64,000 nucleotides of DNA, taken from Comamonadaceae bacterium. GTDB lineage: Bacteria > Pseudomonadota > Gammaproteobacteria > Burkholderiales > Burkholderiaceae_C. The DNA is taken from the NCBI GenBank assembly GCA_947455465.1, contig CANGNS010000004.1:102512-166511 (forward strand), written 5' to 3'. Shown in pieces: positions 26,789 to 38,372 of the stretch. The notes beneath the pieces are model-generated. The model did no database searches, was not told the DNA's origin, and saw only the letters and a list, made by a program, of their open reading frames with translations. A program made the position numbers and the translations under genes. Within the stretch, counting starts at the first letter, position 1. The number at the start of each line of letters is the position of its first letter.

Positions 26789-28024
26789 TCAAGAAGGACG
26801 TTTCATCTGGCAGCTGGTCGGGGTGCTGGAGACGTAATTCGGATACGTCTTTACCGGCACCAAGGTCATCCCGGTGTTCTCGGGGCTATAAGGGTATTTT
26901 TTGTCCGCCTTTTGCCACACGGTCATGTACAGCGGCTGCTGCAACTGGTGGTCCAGCTTGCGCATCTCCACTTCGCCGTTAAAGCTGTCCACGCGGATGC
27001 CGTCCAGGGCCGCTGCCACTTTGACCGGGTCGGTCGATTTGGCCTTGGCCATGGCTGCACCCAGGGTTTCGTAAATGCGGATGACTGAGCCGGTGTAGAA
27101 ATCGTCGTTGTACTTGGCCTTGAACTCGGCCATCCATTTGTCCATTTGCCCGCCCATGTTGTAGTGGCTGTAGGCAATTTGGTAGACCTTGCCTGCGCCA
27201 TTGGTACCCAAGGCGGTGGGCGTGCCAGTCACGCCAGCGTAATAGGTGTAGAAATTGCCGGTATAGCCGCCCTCATTGGCCGCTTTGACCAGCAGCGACA
27301 AGTCCGAGCCCCAGTTGCCGGTCACCACCGTGTCCGCGCCCGAGGCCTTGATCTTGGCGATGTAGGGCGCGAAATCACGCACCTGCGCCAGGGGGTGCAA
27401 GTCTTCGCCCACAATTTGGATGTCCGGGCGTTTGCGCGCCAAAGTCTCTTTGGTGTACTTGGCTACCTGCACGCCATGCGAATAGTTTTGGCCCAGGATA
27501 TAGACTTTTTTGATGTCTTTTTGCTCGGCCATGAAGCTGGACATGGCTTCCATCTTCATGGAGGTGTCCGCGTCAAAGCGGAAATGCCAGTAGCTGCACT
27601 TGCTATTGGTCAGATCCGGGTCCACTGCCGCGTCGTTGAGGAACAAAACCTCTTTGCCCGGATTGCGCTCGTTGTGCTTGGTAATCGCATCGGTCAGGGC
27701 CAAAGCGACCGAGGAGCCATTACCCTGGATGATGTAGCGCACGCCCTGGTCGATGGCCGATTTGAGCGCGTTGAGGCTTTCGGTGGGGCTGAGCTTGTTG
27801 TCGATGCCAGTGACCTCAAAGGTCACGCCCGCCGGATTGCCCTTGCCGCTGAATTTTTCGGCGAAAAACTGGTAGCTCTTGAGCTGGTTCACGCCCACGG
27901 GCCCTAGCAGGCCCGACTGGGCATCAATGCGCACCATTTTGACGACTTCGCCCTTTTGCGCGAAGGCGCTGCCGGCAAAAGCAAGCGCCAAAGCAGCGAA
28001 AAGGAGGGGAGAGGACTTGCGCAT
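26789..28024 (-). CDS. LIV-type ABC transporter periplasmic binding protein
   Basis: A 411-residue periplasmic receptor of the type I fold (Peripla_BP_6). The signal peptide is clear and probably cleaved after residue 22 (SAFA/QKG). The conserved segments DNKLSPTESLNALKSAIDQG and YVFILGQ-like strands mark the LivK/branched-chain amino acid family. Ligand residues cannot be read with confidence, so the substrate is open; neighbouring acyl-CoA genes hint at a carboxylic acid. An AGGAG precedes the ATG. Two small tandem hairpins lie upstream at 28098-28111 and 28113-28126. Confidence 0.87.
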   Translation of the reverse strand: MRKSSPLLFAALALAFAGSAFAQKGEVVKMVRIDAQSGLLGPVGVNQLKSYQFFAEKFSGKGNPAGVTFEVTGIDNKLSPTESLNALKSAIDQGVRYIIQGNGSSVALALTDAITKHNERNPGKEVLFLNDAAVDPDLTNSKCSYWHFRFDADTSMKMEAMSSFMAEQKDIKKVYILGQNYSHGVQVAKYTKETLARKRPDIQIVGEDLHPLAQVRDFAPYIAKIKASGADTVVTGNWGSDLSLLVKAANEGGYTGNFYTYYAGVTGTPTALGTNGAGKVYQIAYSHYNMGGQMDKWMAEFKAKYNDDFYTGSVIRIYETLGAAMAKAKSTDPVKVAAALDGIRVDSFNGEVEMRKLDHQLQQPLYMTVWQKADKKYPYSPENTGMTLVPVKTYPNYVSSTPTSCQMKRPS

Positions 28025-28141
28025 AGGAAAACTCCTGAATTGATATGCGCCAAGCCTAACGGATGCGCAGGCCCCTCACTATTGGGGTTGCACCTTAGGC
28101 GAGCCCTCGCCAGTCACCCCGGTGACGCGGGCGGACCGGCT

Positions 28142-29770
<1,629 letters not shown>

Positions 29771-29864
29771 GAGGAACCTCCAAATTTGTACGCCGCAGAT
29801 GGCCGGCACACATATTACCCCCACGTCCCCAACCCCCTTTCGCGCAATCGATGAAAATGCGCCC

Positions 29865-31370
29865 ATGACGCCCACCCCCGCCCAACCGTCCTCGCCACCG
29901 GCCGCTGCCCCCGCAGCCGGGCCTGCAGCGCTGCCCTGGCAGCACCGATTTAGCGCCTTGGGCCCGCAATTTGTGGCGCCGATTGCGCCCGCGCCACTGC
30001 CTGAGCCTTACTGGGTCGGCCACAGCGCCGCGGTGGGCGAGGCCTTGCAGCTGCCCGCAGGCTGGAACCAGGCCGACGATTTTTTGCACGCGCTCAGCGG
30101 CAACGTCCTGCTAGAGGGCAGCCAAATGCACGCCAGCGTCTACAGTGGCCACCAGTTTGGCATCTGGGCCGGCCAACTGGGCGACGGCCGCGCCTGCCTG
30201 ATAGGGGAACTGGCCGGCCAAGAAATTCAGCTCAAGGGCGCGGGGCCCACCCCGTTTTCGCGCCGGGGCGACGGGCGCGCCGTGCTGCGCAGCTCCATCC
30301 GCGAGTTTTTGTGCAGCGAGGCCATGCACGGCCTGGGCATCCCCACCACCCGCGCGCTGAGCGTGACCGGCTCGGACGCCACAGTTTGGCGCGAGCAGGC
30401 CGAAACGGCCGCCGTGGTCACCCGCGTGGCGCCCAGCTTCATCCGCTTCGGGCATTTTGAGCACTTCAGCAAAAGCGGGCAAACCGAGCAGCTGCACCAG
30501 TTGGCCGACTTTGTCATCGCCAACTTTTACCCCCAATGCCTAGAAACCGACCCAGGTGCGCCGCGCTACCTGGCCTTGCTGGCCGCCGTCACTGAGCGCA
30601 CCGCCGACTTGCTGGCCCAGTGGCAGGCCGTAGGCTTTTGCCACGGCGTGATGAACACGGACAACATGAGTATCCTGGGCCTGACGCTCGATTACGGGCC
30701 CTTCCAGTTTCTGGACGGTTTTGACCCCGGCCATATCTGCAACCATTCGGACCACGAAGGCCGCTACGCTTTTGGGCAACAGCCCAATATGGCCTACTGG
30801 AATTTGTATTGCCTGGCGGACGCGCTGATCCCGCTGATCGGCGACGAAGACGCGACCACCGAGGTGGTGGATATATTCCCCGTGCGATTTGGGCAATCGG
30901 CCGCACAGTGCCTGGCCCGGAAAATGGGGCTGGATGCACCGGACGCCAAGCAAAAAGCGCTCACCGACATGTTGCTGCCCATGCTCGCCTCCGAGCGCAT
31001 TGACCACACGATTTTCTGGCGCCGTCTGAGCCGCTGGGCCGCGCGCATGGATGACGAGGACGGTTTGGTGATGGACTTGTTTGCCAACCGCCAGCCCATC
31101 CAGACCTGGCTGTACGCCTTTGAGTCCATGCACAAGGCCCTGGGTTTGCCCGATGTATCTGCACGCATGCTGCGCGCCAACCCGAAATATGTGTTGCGCA
31201 ACCATATCGCAGAGCAAGCCATTGCAGCGGCCAAAGAGAAAGACTTCTCGGTGCTGCAGCAGCTCCAACAGGTGCTGGTCACGCCCTTTGAAGAGCACCC
31301 CGAGCACCAGGCCTGGGCCGACTTCCCGCCCGACTGGGCTGCGGGCATCCAGATTAGCTGCAGTTCTTAA
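29865..31370 (+). CDS. selO: Protein adenylyltransferase SelO (YdiU)
   Basis: A pseudokinase-fold enzyme that transfers AMP from ATP to Ser, Thr or Tyr of target proteins, linked to redox balance. The 501-residue product has the conserved GAGPTPFSRRGDGRAVLRSS loop, CHGVMNTDNMSILGLTLDYG with the metal-binding residues, and the C-terminal CSS. In eukaryotic SelO the last three residues are Sec-Ser-Ser; here cysteine stands in the Sec position. The ATG at 29865 was chosen because the upstream frame (to 29649) lies inside the divergent ligase gene. msrB follows after 24 bases. Confidence 0.92.
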   Translation: MTPTPAQPSSPPAAAPAAGPAALPWQHRFSALGPQFVAPIAPAPLPEPYWVGHSAAVGEALQLPAGWNQADDFLHALSGNVLLEGSQMHASVYSGHQFGIWAGQLGDGRACLIGELAGQEIQLKGAGPTPFSRRGDGRAVLRSSIREFLCSEAMHGLGIPTTRALSVTGSDATVWREQAETAAVVTRVAPSFIRFGHFEHFSKSGQTEQLHQLADFVIANFYPQCLETDPGAPRYLALLAAVTERTADLLAQWQAVGFCHGVMNTDNMSILGLTLDYGPFQFLDGFDPGHICNHSDHEGRYAFGQQPNMAYWNLYCLADALIPLIGDEDATTEVVDIFPVRFGQSAAQCLARKMGLDAPDAKQKALTDMLLPMLASERIDHTIFWRRLSRWAARMDDEDGLVMDLFANRQPIQTWLYAFESMHKALGLPDVSARMLRANPKYVLRNHIAEQAIAAAKEKDFSVLQQLQQVLVTPFEEHPEHQAWADFPPDWAAGIQISCSS

Positions 31371-31394
31371 AACCATTTTTCTACGCCAAAACCC

Positions 31395-31796
31395 ATGATC
31401 GAAAAAACCGAAGCCCAATGGCGCGACATACTGCAGGCCAAAAACGCCGAGCCGCTGGCCTTTGCCGTTACCCGCCAAGAGGCCACCGAGCGCGCCTTCA
31501 CCGGGCGCTGGGAATCCAACAAGCAAAAAGGTATTTACAGCTGCATATGCTGCGGCAAGGCCTTGTTCTCGTCCGAAACCAAGTACGAGTCAGGCTCTGG
31601 CTGGCCCAGCTACTTTGCCCCGCTGGCGCCCGAGGCGGTCGGCACCAAAGTCGACGGCCTGCTGTGGATGAAGCGCACCGAAGTGCACTGTGCCGATTGC
31701 CATGCCCATTTAGGCCATGTGTTTGAAGACGGCCCGCCGCCCACGGGCCTGCGCTATTGCATGAACTCGGCATCTTTGGATTTCACCCCCGAATGA
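31395..31796 (+). CDS. msrB: Peptide-methionine (R)-S-oxide reductase
   Basis: The enzyme reduces methionine R-sulfoxide in oxidised proteins. The 133-residue protein has two zinc-binding CxxC pairs (CICCGK, CADCHA), the SGSGWPS motif and the catalytic cysteine in RYCMNSASL. It follows selO and overlaps the next gene by ATGA. Its position with SelO, a redox-linked AMPylator, suggests a shared oxidative-stress role. Confidence 0.95.
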   Translation: MIEKTEAQWRDILQAKNAEPLAFAVTRQEATERAFTGRWESNKQKGIYSCICCGKALFSSETKYESGSGWPSYFAPLAPEAVGTKVDGLLWMKRTEVHCADCHAHLGHVFEDGPPPTGLRYCMNSASLDFTPE

Positions 31797-32344
31797 AGCT
31801 TTTCCTCGATTTCTTTCCGTTTTTGCTGTTTTTCGGCGCCTACAAGCTCGCCGATATCTACACCGCCACCGGCGTGCTGATGGCCGCTACCGTGCTGCAA
31901 ATGGGCCTGATTTACCTGCGTGAGCGCCAGTTGCAGCTCATGAACAAGGTCACTTTGGTGCTGGTGCTGGGCTTTGGCGCGCTAACGCTGGGCCTGCATG
32001 ATGAACGCTTCATCAAATGGAAACCCACGGTCTTGTACTGCGCCATGGGCCTGGCGCTGGCGTTTGCGCTGTGGGTGCTGCGCAAAAACTTTTTGCGCTC
32101 GCTGCTGGGCAGCCAAATGGAGCTGCCCGATGCGGTGTGGCACCGACTGAACCAAATTTGGGTGCTGTATTGCGCCTTTATGGCGGCGTCCAATGCCTAT
32201 GTCGCCCTGTATTTCAGCACCGAGGAATGGGTGAATTTCAAGCTCTGGGGCTACATCTTCCCGCTGATCTTCATCGTCGGCCAGGGCTTGTACATCGCCC
32301 CGCACGTCAAGATGATTGAACCTGAGGAAGGCCCCGCACCATGA
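31793..32344 (+). CDS. yciB: Inner membrane-spanning protein YciB (septation protein A/IspZ)
   Basis: A 183-residue integral membrane protein with five predicted helices. It opens with the family's [14 protein letters not shown] and contains [17 protein letters not shown]. YciB proteins are needed for normal septation and envelope maintenance in several proteobacteria. The ATG at 31793 overlaps the msrB stop, and the stop overlaps the bolA-like start by four bases. The reading frame upstream to 31757 lies in msrB. Confidence 0.92.
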   Translation: MKLFLDFFPFLLFFGAYKLADIYTATGVLMAATVLQMGLIYLRERQLQLMNKVTLVLVLGFGALTLGLHDERFIKWKPTVLYCAMGLALAFALWVLRKNFLRSLLGSQMELPDAVWHRLNQIWVLYCAFMAASNAYVALYFSTEEWVNFKLWGYIFPLIFIVGQGLYIAPHVKMIEPEEGPAP

Positions 32345-32622
32345 CTAACGCCACCCTGCCCCGCACTGCCGACCTGCAGGCGCGCCTGCAAGAGCGCCTG
32401 GCCCCCACGCGCCTGGAGGTCGTCGACGAAAGCTACCAGCACGCGGGCCACGTGGGTGCCCATGCCAGCGGCGTGGGCACGCACTTTCGGGTGCGTATCG
32501 CTTCCCCCCACTTTACGGGCAAAACGCGGGTGGCCTGCCACCGCCTTGTGTATGATGCGCTGCAGGATTTCATTGCCCAAGGGCTGCACGCCCTGGCGAT
32601 TGAAACAGACTTCAACCCATAG
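32341..32622 (+). CDS. bolA: BolA family protein
   Basis: A 93-residue BolA/IbaG-type protein of the cytoplasm. The conserved [20 protein letters not shown] stretch and the C-terminal helix with [11 protein letters not shown] match the family. BolA proteins bind monothiol glutaredoxins and iron-sulfur clusters and affect envelope and morphology genes. It overlaps yciB and precedes ppiC by eight bases. Confidence 0.93.
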   Translation: MTNATLPRTADLQARLQERLAPTRLEVVDESYQHAGHVGAHASGVGTHFRVRIASPHFTGKTRVACHRLVYDALQDFIAQGLHALAIETDFNP

Positions 32623-32630
32623 GATATCGA

Positions 32631-33413
32631 ATGAAAAAGCAAGCATTGGTCGCCATCGCGGCGGCGCTGTTGGCGCTGCAGGCAGTGCCGGCATCGGCCC
32701 AAAACGTGGCTATTGTTAACGGCAAAGCCGTCCCCACCGCACGCCTGGAAGCCCTGGCGCAGCAAGTGGCGCGCTCGGGCCGCCCTGTCACCCCCGAGAT
32801 GCAAGGCCAGCTCAAGGAAGAAATCATCGCCCGCGAAATCTTCGCCCAAGCCGCCCAAGCCCAGGGATTGGACGGCACCGATGACTTCAAATCACAAATC
32901 GAGCAGGCCCGCCAATCGATTTTGATCCGCGAATTGTTCATGGCCTACCAGGCTAAAAACCCGGTTAGCGACGCAGACGTCAAAGCCGAATACGACCGCT
33001 ACGCCTCCGCCAACGCGGGCAAAGAATACAAAGCACGCCACATCCTGGTGGAAAAAGAAGATCAGGCCAAGGCCATCATTGCCCAGATCAAAAAAGGCGC
33101 CAAGTTTGAAGACCTGGCCAAAAAAGCTTCCAAAGACCCCGGCTCTGCCGTGAAGGGGGGCGAGCTCGATTGGGCCAACCCGGGCAGCTATGTCAAAGAA
33201 TTCTCTGACGCTCTGGTAGCCCTGGGCAAAGGCAAGATGACCGAGAACCCCGTCAAGAGCCAGTTTGGCTTTCACATCATCCGCGTAGACGACGTGCGCG
33301 AGGCCACGGTGCCCAAGTTTGACGAAGTCAAACCGCAAATCGCCCAGCACCTCTCGCAGCAAAAACTGGCCAAATACCAGGAAGAACTGCGCAGCAAAGC
33401 CAAAGTGGAATAA
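32631..33413 (+). CDS. Periplasmic parvulin-type peptidyl-prolyl isomerase
   Basis: A 260-residue PpiC/SurA-type foldase. The signal peptide is cleaved near ASAQ (residue 24). An N-terminal chaperone-like region (to about 135) leads into a parvulin domain with KARHILVEKEDQAKAII, GGELDWANPGSYVKEFSDAL and SQFGFHIIRVDD. It should act on outer-membrane proteins in the periplasm. It ends the selO-msrB-yciB-bolA run and is followed by a very strong terminator. Confidence 0.92.
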   Translation: MKKQALVAIAAALLALQAVPASAQNVAIVNGKAVPTARLEALAQQVARSGRPVTPEMQGQLKEEIIAREIFAQAAQAQGLDGTDDFKSQIEQARQSILIRELFMAYQAKNPVSDADVKAEYDRYASANAGKEYKARHILVEKEDQAKAIIAQIKKGAKFEDLAKKASKDPGSAVKGGELDWANPGSYVKEFSDALVALGKGKMTENPVKSQFGFHIIRVDDVREATVPKFDEVKPQIAQHLSQQKLAKYQEELRSKAKVE

Positions 33414-33431
33414 GCCTGATTGGCCTAATCC

Positions 33432-33459
33432 AAGCGCGGCCCAGGCCGCGCTTTTTTTT
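33432..33459 (+). terminator. Strong intrinsic terminator after the parvulin gene
   Basis: AAGCGCGGCC (33432-33441) pairs perfectly with GGCCGCGCTT (33444-33453) and runs into eight thymines counting those in the stem. It separates the rightward operon from the convergent DUF1624 gene. Confidence 0.9.
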
Positions 33460-33489
33460 GCTTGCTCGCGGGCAAGCCCCGCACACCAA

Positions 33490-34245
33490 CTAGCCAGTCA
33501 CGCGGGCGTATTGCCACAGCGCCAGGCCGCCCAACATCACGGGCTGGTGCAGCATGTAATAGCTCAGGCTCCAGCGCCCCAAAAAAGCAAAGGGGCGCAG
33601 CAGCACCTGCTCCAGCGCACCGGCTTGCCAGCCCTGGGGTCGGCGCAGAGCCCAGAGCATGGCGGCCATGCCGCAGAGCATGACGGCTAGCCAGGGTGCC
33701 AGGGGCACATAGTCTTCGGTAAAGGGCTTGGCGCTGATCAGGCCCAGCCAGTTAAGGCCTTTGCCGTTGAGCGCGGCGCTCCACCAGCCTTGCGCAATCA
33801 TTTCGGGCGCCGCCCAATAGGCAGTAAGTACCAGCACCGCCGCCGCCAAAAGCCAGCGCAGCGGTGCCGCGCGGCTGGCCAGCGCGCGGCACACCAACAG
33901 CATGACGGCCATGCCATGCAGCACGCCAAAGTAAATATAGGTTTGCGGGAACATCAGGTAGGAGCCCGCGCTCACCAGCAGTGCGCAGCCGCTGATTTGC
34001 AGCCACCGCTTTGCAAAATGCCGCCAGCTTTGCCCGCGCGCAATCGCCAAGGCCTGCCCTGCCCCCGCGCACAGCAGAAACAGGCTCAGGATGCAGGTGC
34101 GCTGGCGCGTCCAAAAAGGATCGGCATAAAAATTGGTCTGCAACAGGCCGGCGCTGGCCAGGTCAAAGCAGAAATGAAAGCCGGTCATCCACAGCAGCGC
34201 CAAGCCGCGCAAGGCGTCTACGCGCTGCAGGCGGGCGCTAGGCAT
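33490..34245 (-). CDS. DUF1624/heparan-alpha-glucosaminide N-acetyltransferase-like membrane protein
   Basis: A 251-residue membrane protein with about seven helices. The start RLQRVDALRGLALLWMTGFH contains the Asp-Arg motif of DUF1624/HGSNAT_cat proteins, and the motif YFGVLHGMAVMLLV is typical as well. Relatives transfer acetyl groups from acetyl-CoA across the membrane. The substrate here is unknown. The gene starts nine bases behind purL and is probably co-transcribed. Confidence 0.82.
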   Translation of the reverse strand: MPSARLQRVDALRGLALLWMTGFHFCFDLASAGLLQTNFYADPFWTRQRTCILSLFLLCAGAGQALAIARGQSWRHFAKRWLQISGCALLVSAGSYLMFPQTYIYFGVLHGMAVMLLVCRALASRAAPLRWLLAAAVLVLTAYWAAPEMIAQGWWSAALNGKGLNWLGLISAKPFTEDYVPLAPWLAVMLCGMAAMLWALRRPQGWQAGALEQVLLRPFAFLGRWSLSYYMLHQPVMLGGLALWQYARVTG

Positions 34246-34254
34246 GGCGCCTCG

Positions 34255-37200
34255 CTATCCCAGCCAGCGCCGGGCGTTGTGCCACAGGTGCATCCAGGGG
34301 CTGGAGGCGCTGGGGTCCAGCGGCGTCCAGCTGCTTTGGATGTTGCGAAACACCCGCTCGGGGTGCGGCATCATGGCGGTAAAGCGGCCGTCGGCCGTGG
34401 TCACCGCCGTGAGGCCGCCGGGGCTTCCATTGGGGTTGTACGGGTAGGCTTCGCTGGGCTGGCCGGGGTTATCGACAAAGCGCATGGCGGGCAGCACGCG
34501 CGCCGCATTGCCGCGCTGAGAAAAGTTGGCAAAACCTTCGCCGTGCGCCACCGCGATGGGCAAGCGCGCACCCGCCATGCCCTGGAAAAAGACTGACGGG
34601 CTGTCCAGCACCTCGACCAAAGACAGACGCGCCTCAAAGCGTTCGCTTTGGTTGGTGGTAAAGCGCGGCCAGTCTTGCGCGCCGGGGATGATGTCGGCCA
34701 GTTCGGCAAACATTTGGCAGCCGTTGCATACGCCCAGGCCAAAGGTATCGGTGCGCCCGAAAAATGCCTGGAACTGCGCGGCCAGACGCGCATTAAAGGT
34801 AATCGAGCGCGCCCAGCCGATACCCGCGCCCAGCGTGTCGCCATAGCTGAAGCCACCGCAGGCGACCAGGCCGGCAAAGTCTTTCAGGTCAGCGCGACCC
34901 GCCTGCAAATCGCTCATATGCACGTCGTAGGCGGCAAAACCGGCCTGGGTGAAGGCATAGGCCATTTCGATGTGCGAATTAACACCTTGCTCGCGCAGCA
35001 CCGCCACACGCGGCCGGTTTTGCAAAAACGCCGGCGCCACGGGGCCCGGTGCGGCCGCCAAACCGGCGGGCAAATGCACATGCAAGCCGGGGTCGGCCGG
35101 CGCGCCAAAAGCGGCATGTTCGGCGTCGGCGCAGGCGGGGTTGTCCCGGCGCTGGCAGATTTTCCAGCTGACGCTGTCCCAGACCTGGGCCAGATCGGCC
35201 AGTGGCGCGCTGAATACCGATTTGGCGTCGCGCCACACTTCCAACTGGGCGCTGTTGCGCAGGGTTTTACCAATCACATGGCTGTGGCGCGACAGGCCGT
35301 GGGCGCGCAAAACCGCCATCACGGCGTCGCGGTCCTGGCCGTGCACCTGCAACACCACACCCAGTTCTTCGTTGAACAAGGCGCGCAGCGTGGCTTCCTC
35401 GCGGCGGGCGCCAACCTGGGTCGCCCAGTTTTTGCTGTCGCCCACGTCCATGCGGCTGTCGTTAACGCCGTCACCCTCCAGGACCAGCATGTCTACATTG
35501 AGGGCCACACCTTGGCGCCCCGCGAAAGCCATCTCCGCCACAGCGGCCAACAAGCCGCCGTCGCTGCGGTCGTGGTAGGCCAAAATTTTTCCGTCCGCGC
35601 GCAAAGCGTTGATCGCCTGCACCAGGGCGACCAAGTCGGCCGCCTGGTCCAGGTCCGGCACTTCATGGCCCATTTGGTCCAGCGTCTGCGCCAAGATGCT
35701 GGCGCCCATGCGGTTTTTGCCGCGGCCCAGGTCCACCAAAATCAAACGCCCGTCGTCCACCGCCTGAAGCTGCGGCGTGAGCGTGCCGCGCACATCGGCC
35801 AAGCTGGCAAAGGCCGAGACGATCAGCGAGACCGGCGAGCTGACTTTTTTGGCCTGACCGTCCTCCTGCCACTGCGTGCGCATGGACAAAGAGTCTTTGC
35901 CCACCGGAATCGAAATGCCCAGGGCCGGGCACAGCTCCATGCCGACGGCGCGCACGGTGGCATACAGCGCCGCGTCTTCGCCAGGCTCGCCGCAAGCGGC
36001 CATCCAATTGGCCGAGAGCTTGACGCGCGGCAAGTCGATGGGCGCAGCCAATAAGTTGGTGATCGCCTCGGCAATGGCCATACGGCCCGAGGCAGGCGCA
36101 TTGATGACGGCCAGCGGTGTGCGCTCGCCCATGGACATGGCCTCGCCCGCAAAGCCATGAAAGTCGGCCAAAGTCACGGCGCAATCGGCCACCGGCACCT
36201 GCCAGGGACCGACCATCTGGTCGCGGTGGCTCAGGCCGCCCACGCTGCGATCGCCAATCGTGACCAAAAAGCGTTTGGACGCCACTGTCGGATGCGACAG
36301 CACGTCGGTGACGGCTTGCTGCAAGGCGACGCCTGTCACATCTAGCGGTGCGAACTGGCGCTGCACGGTCTGCACATCGCGGTGCATTTTGGGCGGCTTG
36401 CCCAGCAACACATTCATGGGCATGTCCACCGGTGAGGCGGCGCCTTCGTCGACCAGCACCAATTGGCGCTCCTCGGTGGCCACGCCGACGACGGCAAAGG
36501 GGCAGCGCTCACGCGCGCACATGGCGCTAAAGGCCGGCAAAGACTCGGGGGCGATGGCCAGCACATAGCGCTCCTGGCTCTCGTTGCTCCAGATTTCTTT
36601 GGGCGCCATACCGCTTTCTTCCAGGGGCACGGCGCGCAGGTCAAAACGCGCGCCGCGTTCGGCGTCATTGGTCAGCTCCGGAAAGGCATTGGACAGGCCG
36701 CCGGCACCCACGTCGTGGATGGCCAAAATCGGATTGTGTTCGGCGCCCAAGAGCCAGCATTGGTTGATGACCTCTTGCGCGCGGCGCTGGATTTCGGGGT
36801 TGCCGCGTTGCACCGAGTCAAAGTCCAGTTCGGCGGCATTGGCGCCGGTCGCCATGGAGCTGGCCGCGCTGCCGCCCATGCCGATGCGCATGCCCGGGCC
36901 GCCCAGCTGCACCAGCAAGCTGCCCGCCGGAAACTGCTTTTTGTGCGTTTGTGCCGCGTCGATCACACCCAAACCGCCCGCGATCATGATGGGCTTGTGG
37001 TAGCCGCGCTGCACGGTGTCGATGTCGCTGTGGGCGCTTTGCTCGAATTCGCGGAAATAGCCCAGCAAATTGGGCCGACCAAACTCGTTGTTAAAAGCAG
37101 CGCCGCCCAAAGGGCCCTCGGTCATGATGTCCAAAGCGCTGGCGATGTGGCCCGGCTTGCCATAGGCTGCGCGCGCTTGCGTGTCGTCCCAGCGCAGCTT

Positions 37201-38247
37201 GGACACGGTAAAGCCGGTCAAACCTGCTTTGGGCTTGGAGCCCCGGCCCGTGGCGCCTTCGTCACGGATTTCGCCGCCCGCGCCCGTGGCCGCACCAGGA
37301 AAGGGCGAGATAGCGGTCGGGTGGTTGTGTGTTTCCACCTTCATCAAGATGTGCTGCAACGCATCGGTGGCCGCATACTGCGGCGCGCCCTGCGCGCTGG
37401 CCTGGGGCGCAAAGCGCTGGATGGGCCCGCCTTCCATCACCGACGCATTGTCCGAATAGGCCACCAGCATGTGCTGCGGGTGGGTTTGGTGGGTGTGGCG
37501 AATCATGCCAAACATGCTGGCGCTTTGGGCGGCGCCGTCGATGCTGAAGTCGGCATTGAAGATTTTGTGGCGGCAGTGCTCGCTGTTGGCCTGGGCGAAC
37601 ATCATGAGTTCGACGTCGCTGGGGTTGCGCTGCAGTTGCACAAAGGCCTGGAGCAAGTAATCGATTTCGTCATCAGCCAGCGCCAGGCCAAAGCGGGTGT
37701 TGGCCTGCTCCAAGGCGCTGCGGCCAGCGCCCAGCACGTCGCAATAGTCCATGGGCGCGGGCAGCAGCGGCTCGAACAAGCGGGCCAGGTCGCTGCGCTC
37801 GCGCCAGACGCTTTCGGTCATGCGGTCATGCAGCAAGGCAGCGACTGCCTGTAATTGCGCTTCGTTCAAGCTGCCTGACTGGCCGAGCCAGGACTTGATG
37901 TGCAAGCGGTATTCCACCGCGCGCTCAATGCGGCGCACTGCAAAGCCGCAGTTGTGCGCGATGTCGGTCGCCTTGGAGGCCCAGGGTGACAAGGTGCCCA
38001 GCCGAGGCGAAACCAGCAATACCTCGCCGCCTTGCTGCTTGGACGCGGGCTCGCCGTAGGTAAGCAAAGCGCCCAGGCGCTCCTGCAATCCGGGCTCAGG
38101 CGCACTGTCGGTGGCGACCCAATGGACATAGCGGGCATCAAGTGCGCTGATTTTGTCGTGAACTCGTTGTAATTGCGCCAGCAATTGCTGGCTGCGAAAA
38201 GCGCTTAGGGCGTTGCCGCCTTCAAAAGAGGTGAGGTGCAGAGTCAC
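34255..38247 (-). CDS. purL: Phosphoribosylformylglycinamidine synthase (FGAM synthase), large fused form
   Basis: A purine enzyme that converts FGAR, ATP and glutamine to FGAM. The single 1330-residue chain holds the N-terminal PurS-like domain, two AIRS-type halves (with [20 protein letters not shown]) and a C-terminal class I glutaminase whose nucleophile is the cysteine of GVCNGCQMF, with HGEGF downstream. I chose a GTG start at 38247 because it gives the family N-terminus ([17 protein letters not shown]). An ATG at 38352 would place 35 extra residues and leave only 20 bases to the divergent ilvD start. Confidence 0.93.
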   Translation of the reverse strand: MTLHLTSFEGGNALSAFRSQQLLAQLQRVHDKISALDARYVHWVATDSAPEPGLQERLGALLTYGEPASKQQGGEVLLVSPRLGTLSPWASKATDIAHNCGFAVRRIERAVEYRLHIKSWLGQSGSLNEAQLQAVAALLHDRMTESVWRERSDLARLFEPLLPAPMDYCDVLGAGRSALEQANTRFGLALADDEIDYLLQAFVQLQRNPSDVELMMFAQANSEHCRHKIFNADFSIDGAAQSASMFGMIRHTHQTHPQHMLVAYSDNASVMEGGPIQRFAPQASAQGAPQYAATDALQHILMKVETHNHPTAISPFPGAATGAGGEIRDEGATGRGSKPKAGLTGFTVSKLRWDDTQARAAYGKPGHIASALDIMTEGPLGGAAFNNEFGRPNLLGYFREFEQSAHSDIDTVQRGYHKPIMIAGGLGVIDAAQTHKKQFPAGSLLVQLGGPGMRIGMGGSAASSMATGANAAELDFDSVQRGNPEIQRRAQEVINQCWLLGAEHNPILAIHDVGAGGLSNAFPELTNDAERGARFDLRAVPLEESGMAPKEIWSNESQERYVLAIAPESLPAFSAMCARERCPFAVVGVATEERQLVLVDEGAASPVDMPMNVLLGKPPKMHRDVQTVQRQFAPLDVTGVALQQAVTDVLSHPTVASKRFLVTIGDRSVGGLSHRDQMVGPWQVPVADCAVTLADFHGFAGEAMSMGERTPLAVINAPASGRMAIAEAITNLLAAPIDLPRVKLSANWMAACGEPGEDAALYATVRAVGMELCPALGISIPVGKDSLSMRTQWQEDGQAKKVSSPVSLIVSAFASLADVRGTLTPQLQAVDDGRLILVDLGRGKNRMGASILAQTLDQMGHEVPDLDQAADLVALVQAINALRADGKILAYHDRSDGGLLAAVAEMAFAGRQGVALNVDMLVLEGDGVNDSRMDVGDSKNWATQVGARREEATLRALFNEELGVVLQVHGQDRDAVMAVLRAHGLSRHSHVIGKTLRNSAQLEVWRDAKSVFSAPLADLAQVWDSVSWKICQRRDNPACADAEHAAFGAPADPGLHVHLPAGLAAAPGPVAPAFLQNRPRVAVLREQGVNSHIEMAYAFTQAGFAAYDVHMSDLQAGRADLKDFAGLVACGGFSYGDTLGAGIGWARSITFNARLAAQFQAFFGRTDTFGLGVCNGCQMFAELADIIPGAQDWPRFTTNQSERFEARLSLVEVLDSPSVFFQGMAGARLPIAVAHGEGFANFSQRGNAARVLPAMRFVDNPGQPSEAYPYNPNGSPGGLTAVTTADGRFTAMMPHPERVFRNIQSSWTPLDPSASSPWMHLWHNARRWLG

Positions 38248-38372
38248 GGGGCGAGGCCGGCTGGATGAAAGCGGCGATTTTAACGGGCCGTCCCCTAGGC
38301 CCTCAGGCACGCCCACGGGGGCTGCACGCCAAGTAAACTGGCGTTTTTTCACCAGCCTATCGGACTCGCGCC

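Noticed and set aside
34648..37854. Two long plus-strand frames opposite purL
   Set aside because: purL is unmistakable on the minus strand and these frames have no recognisable domain.
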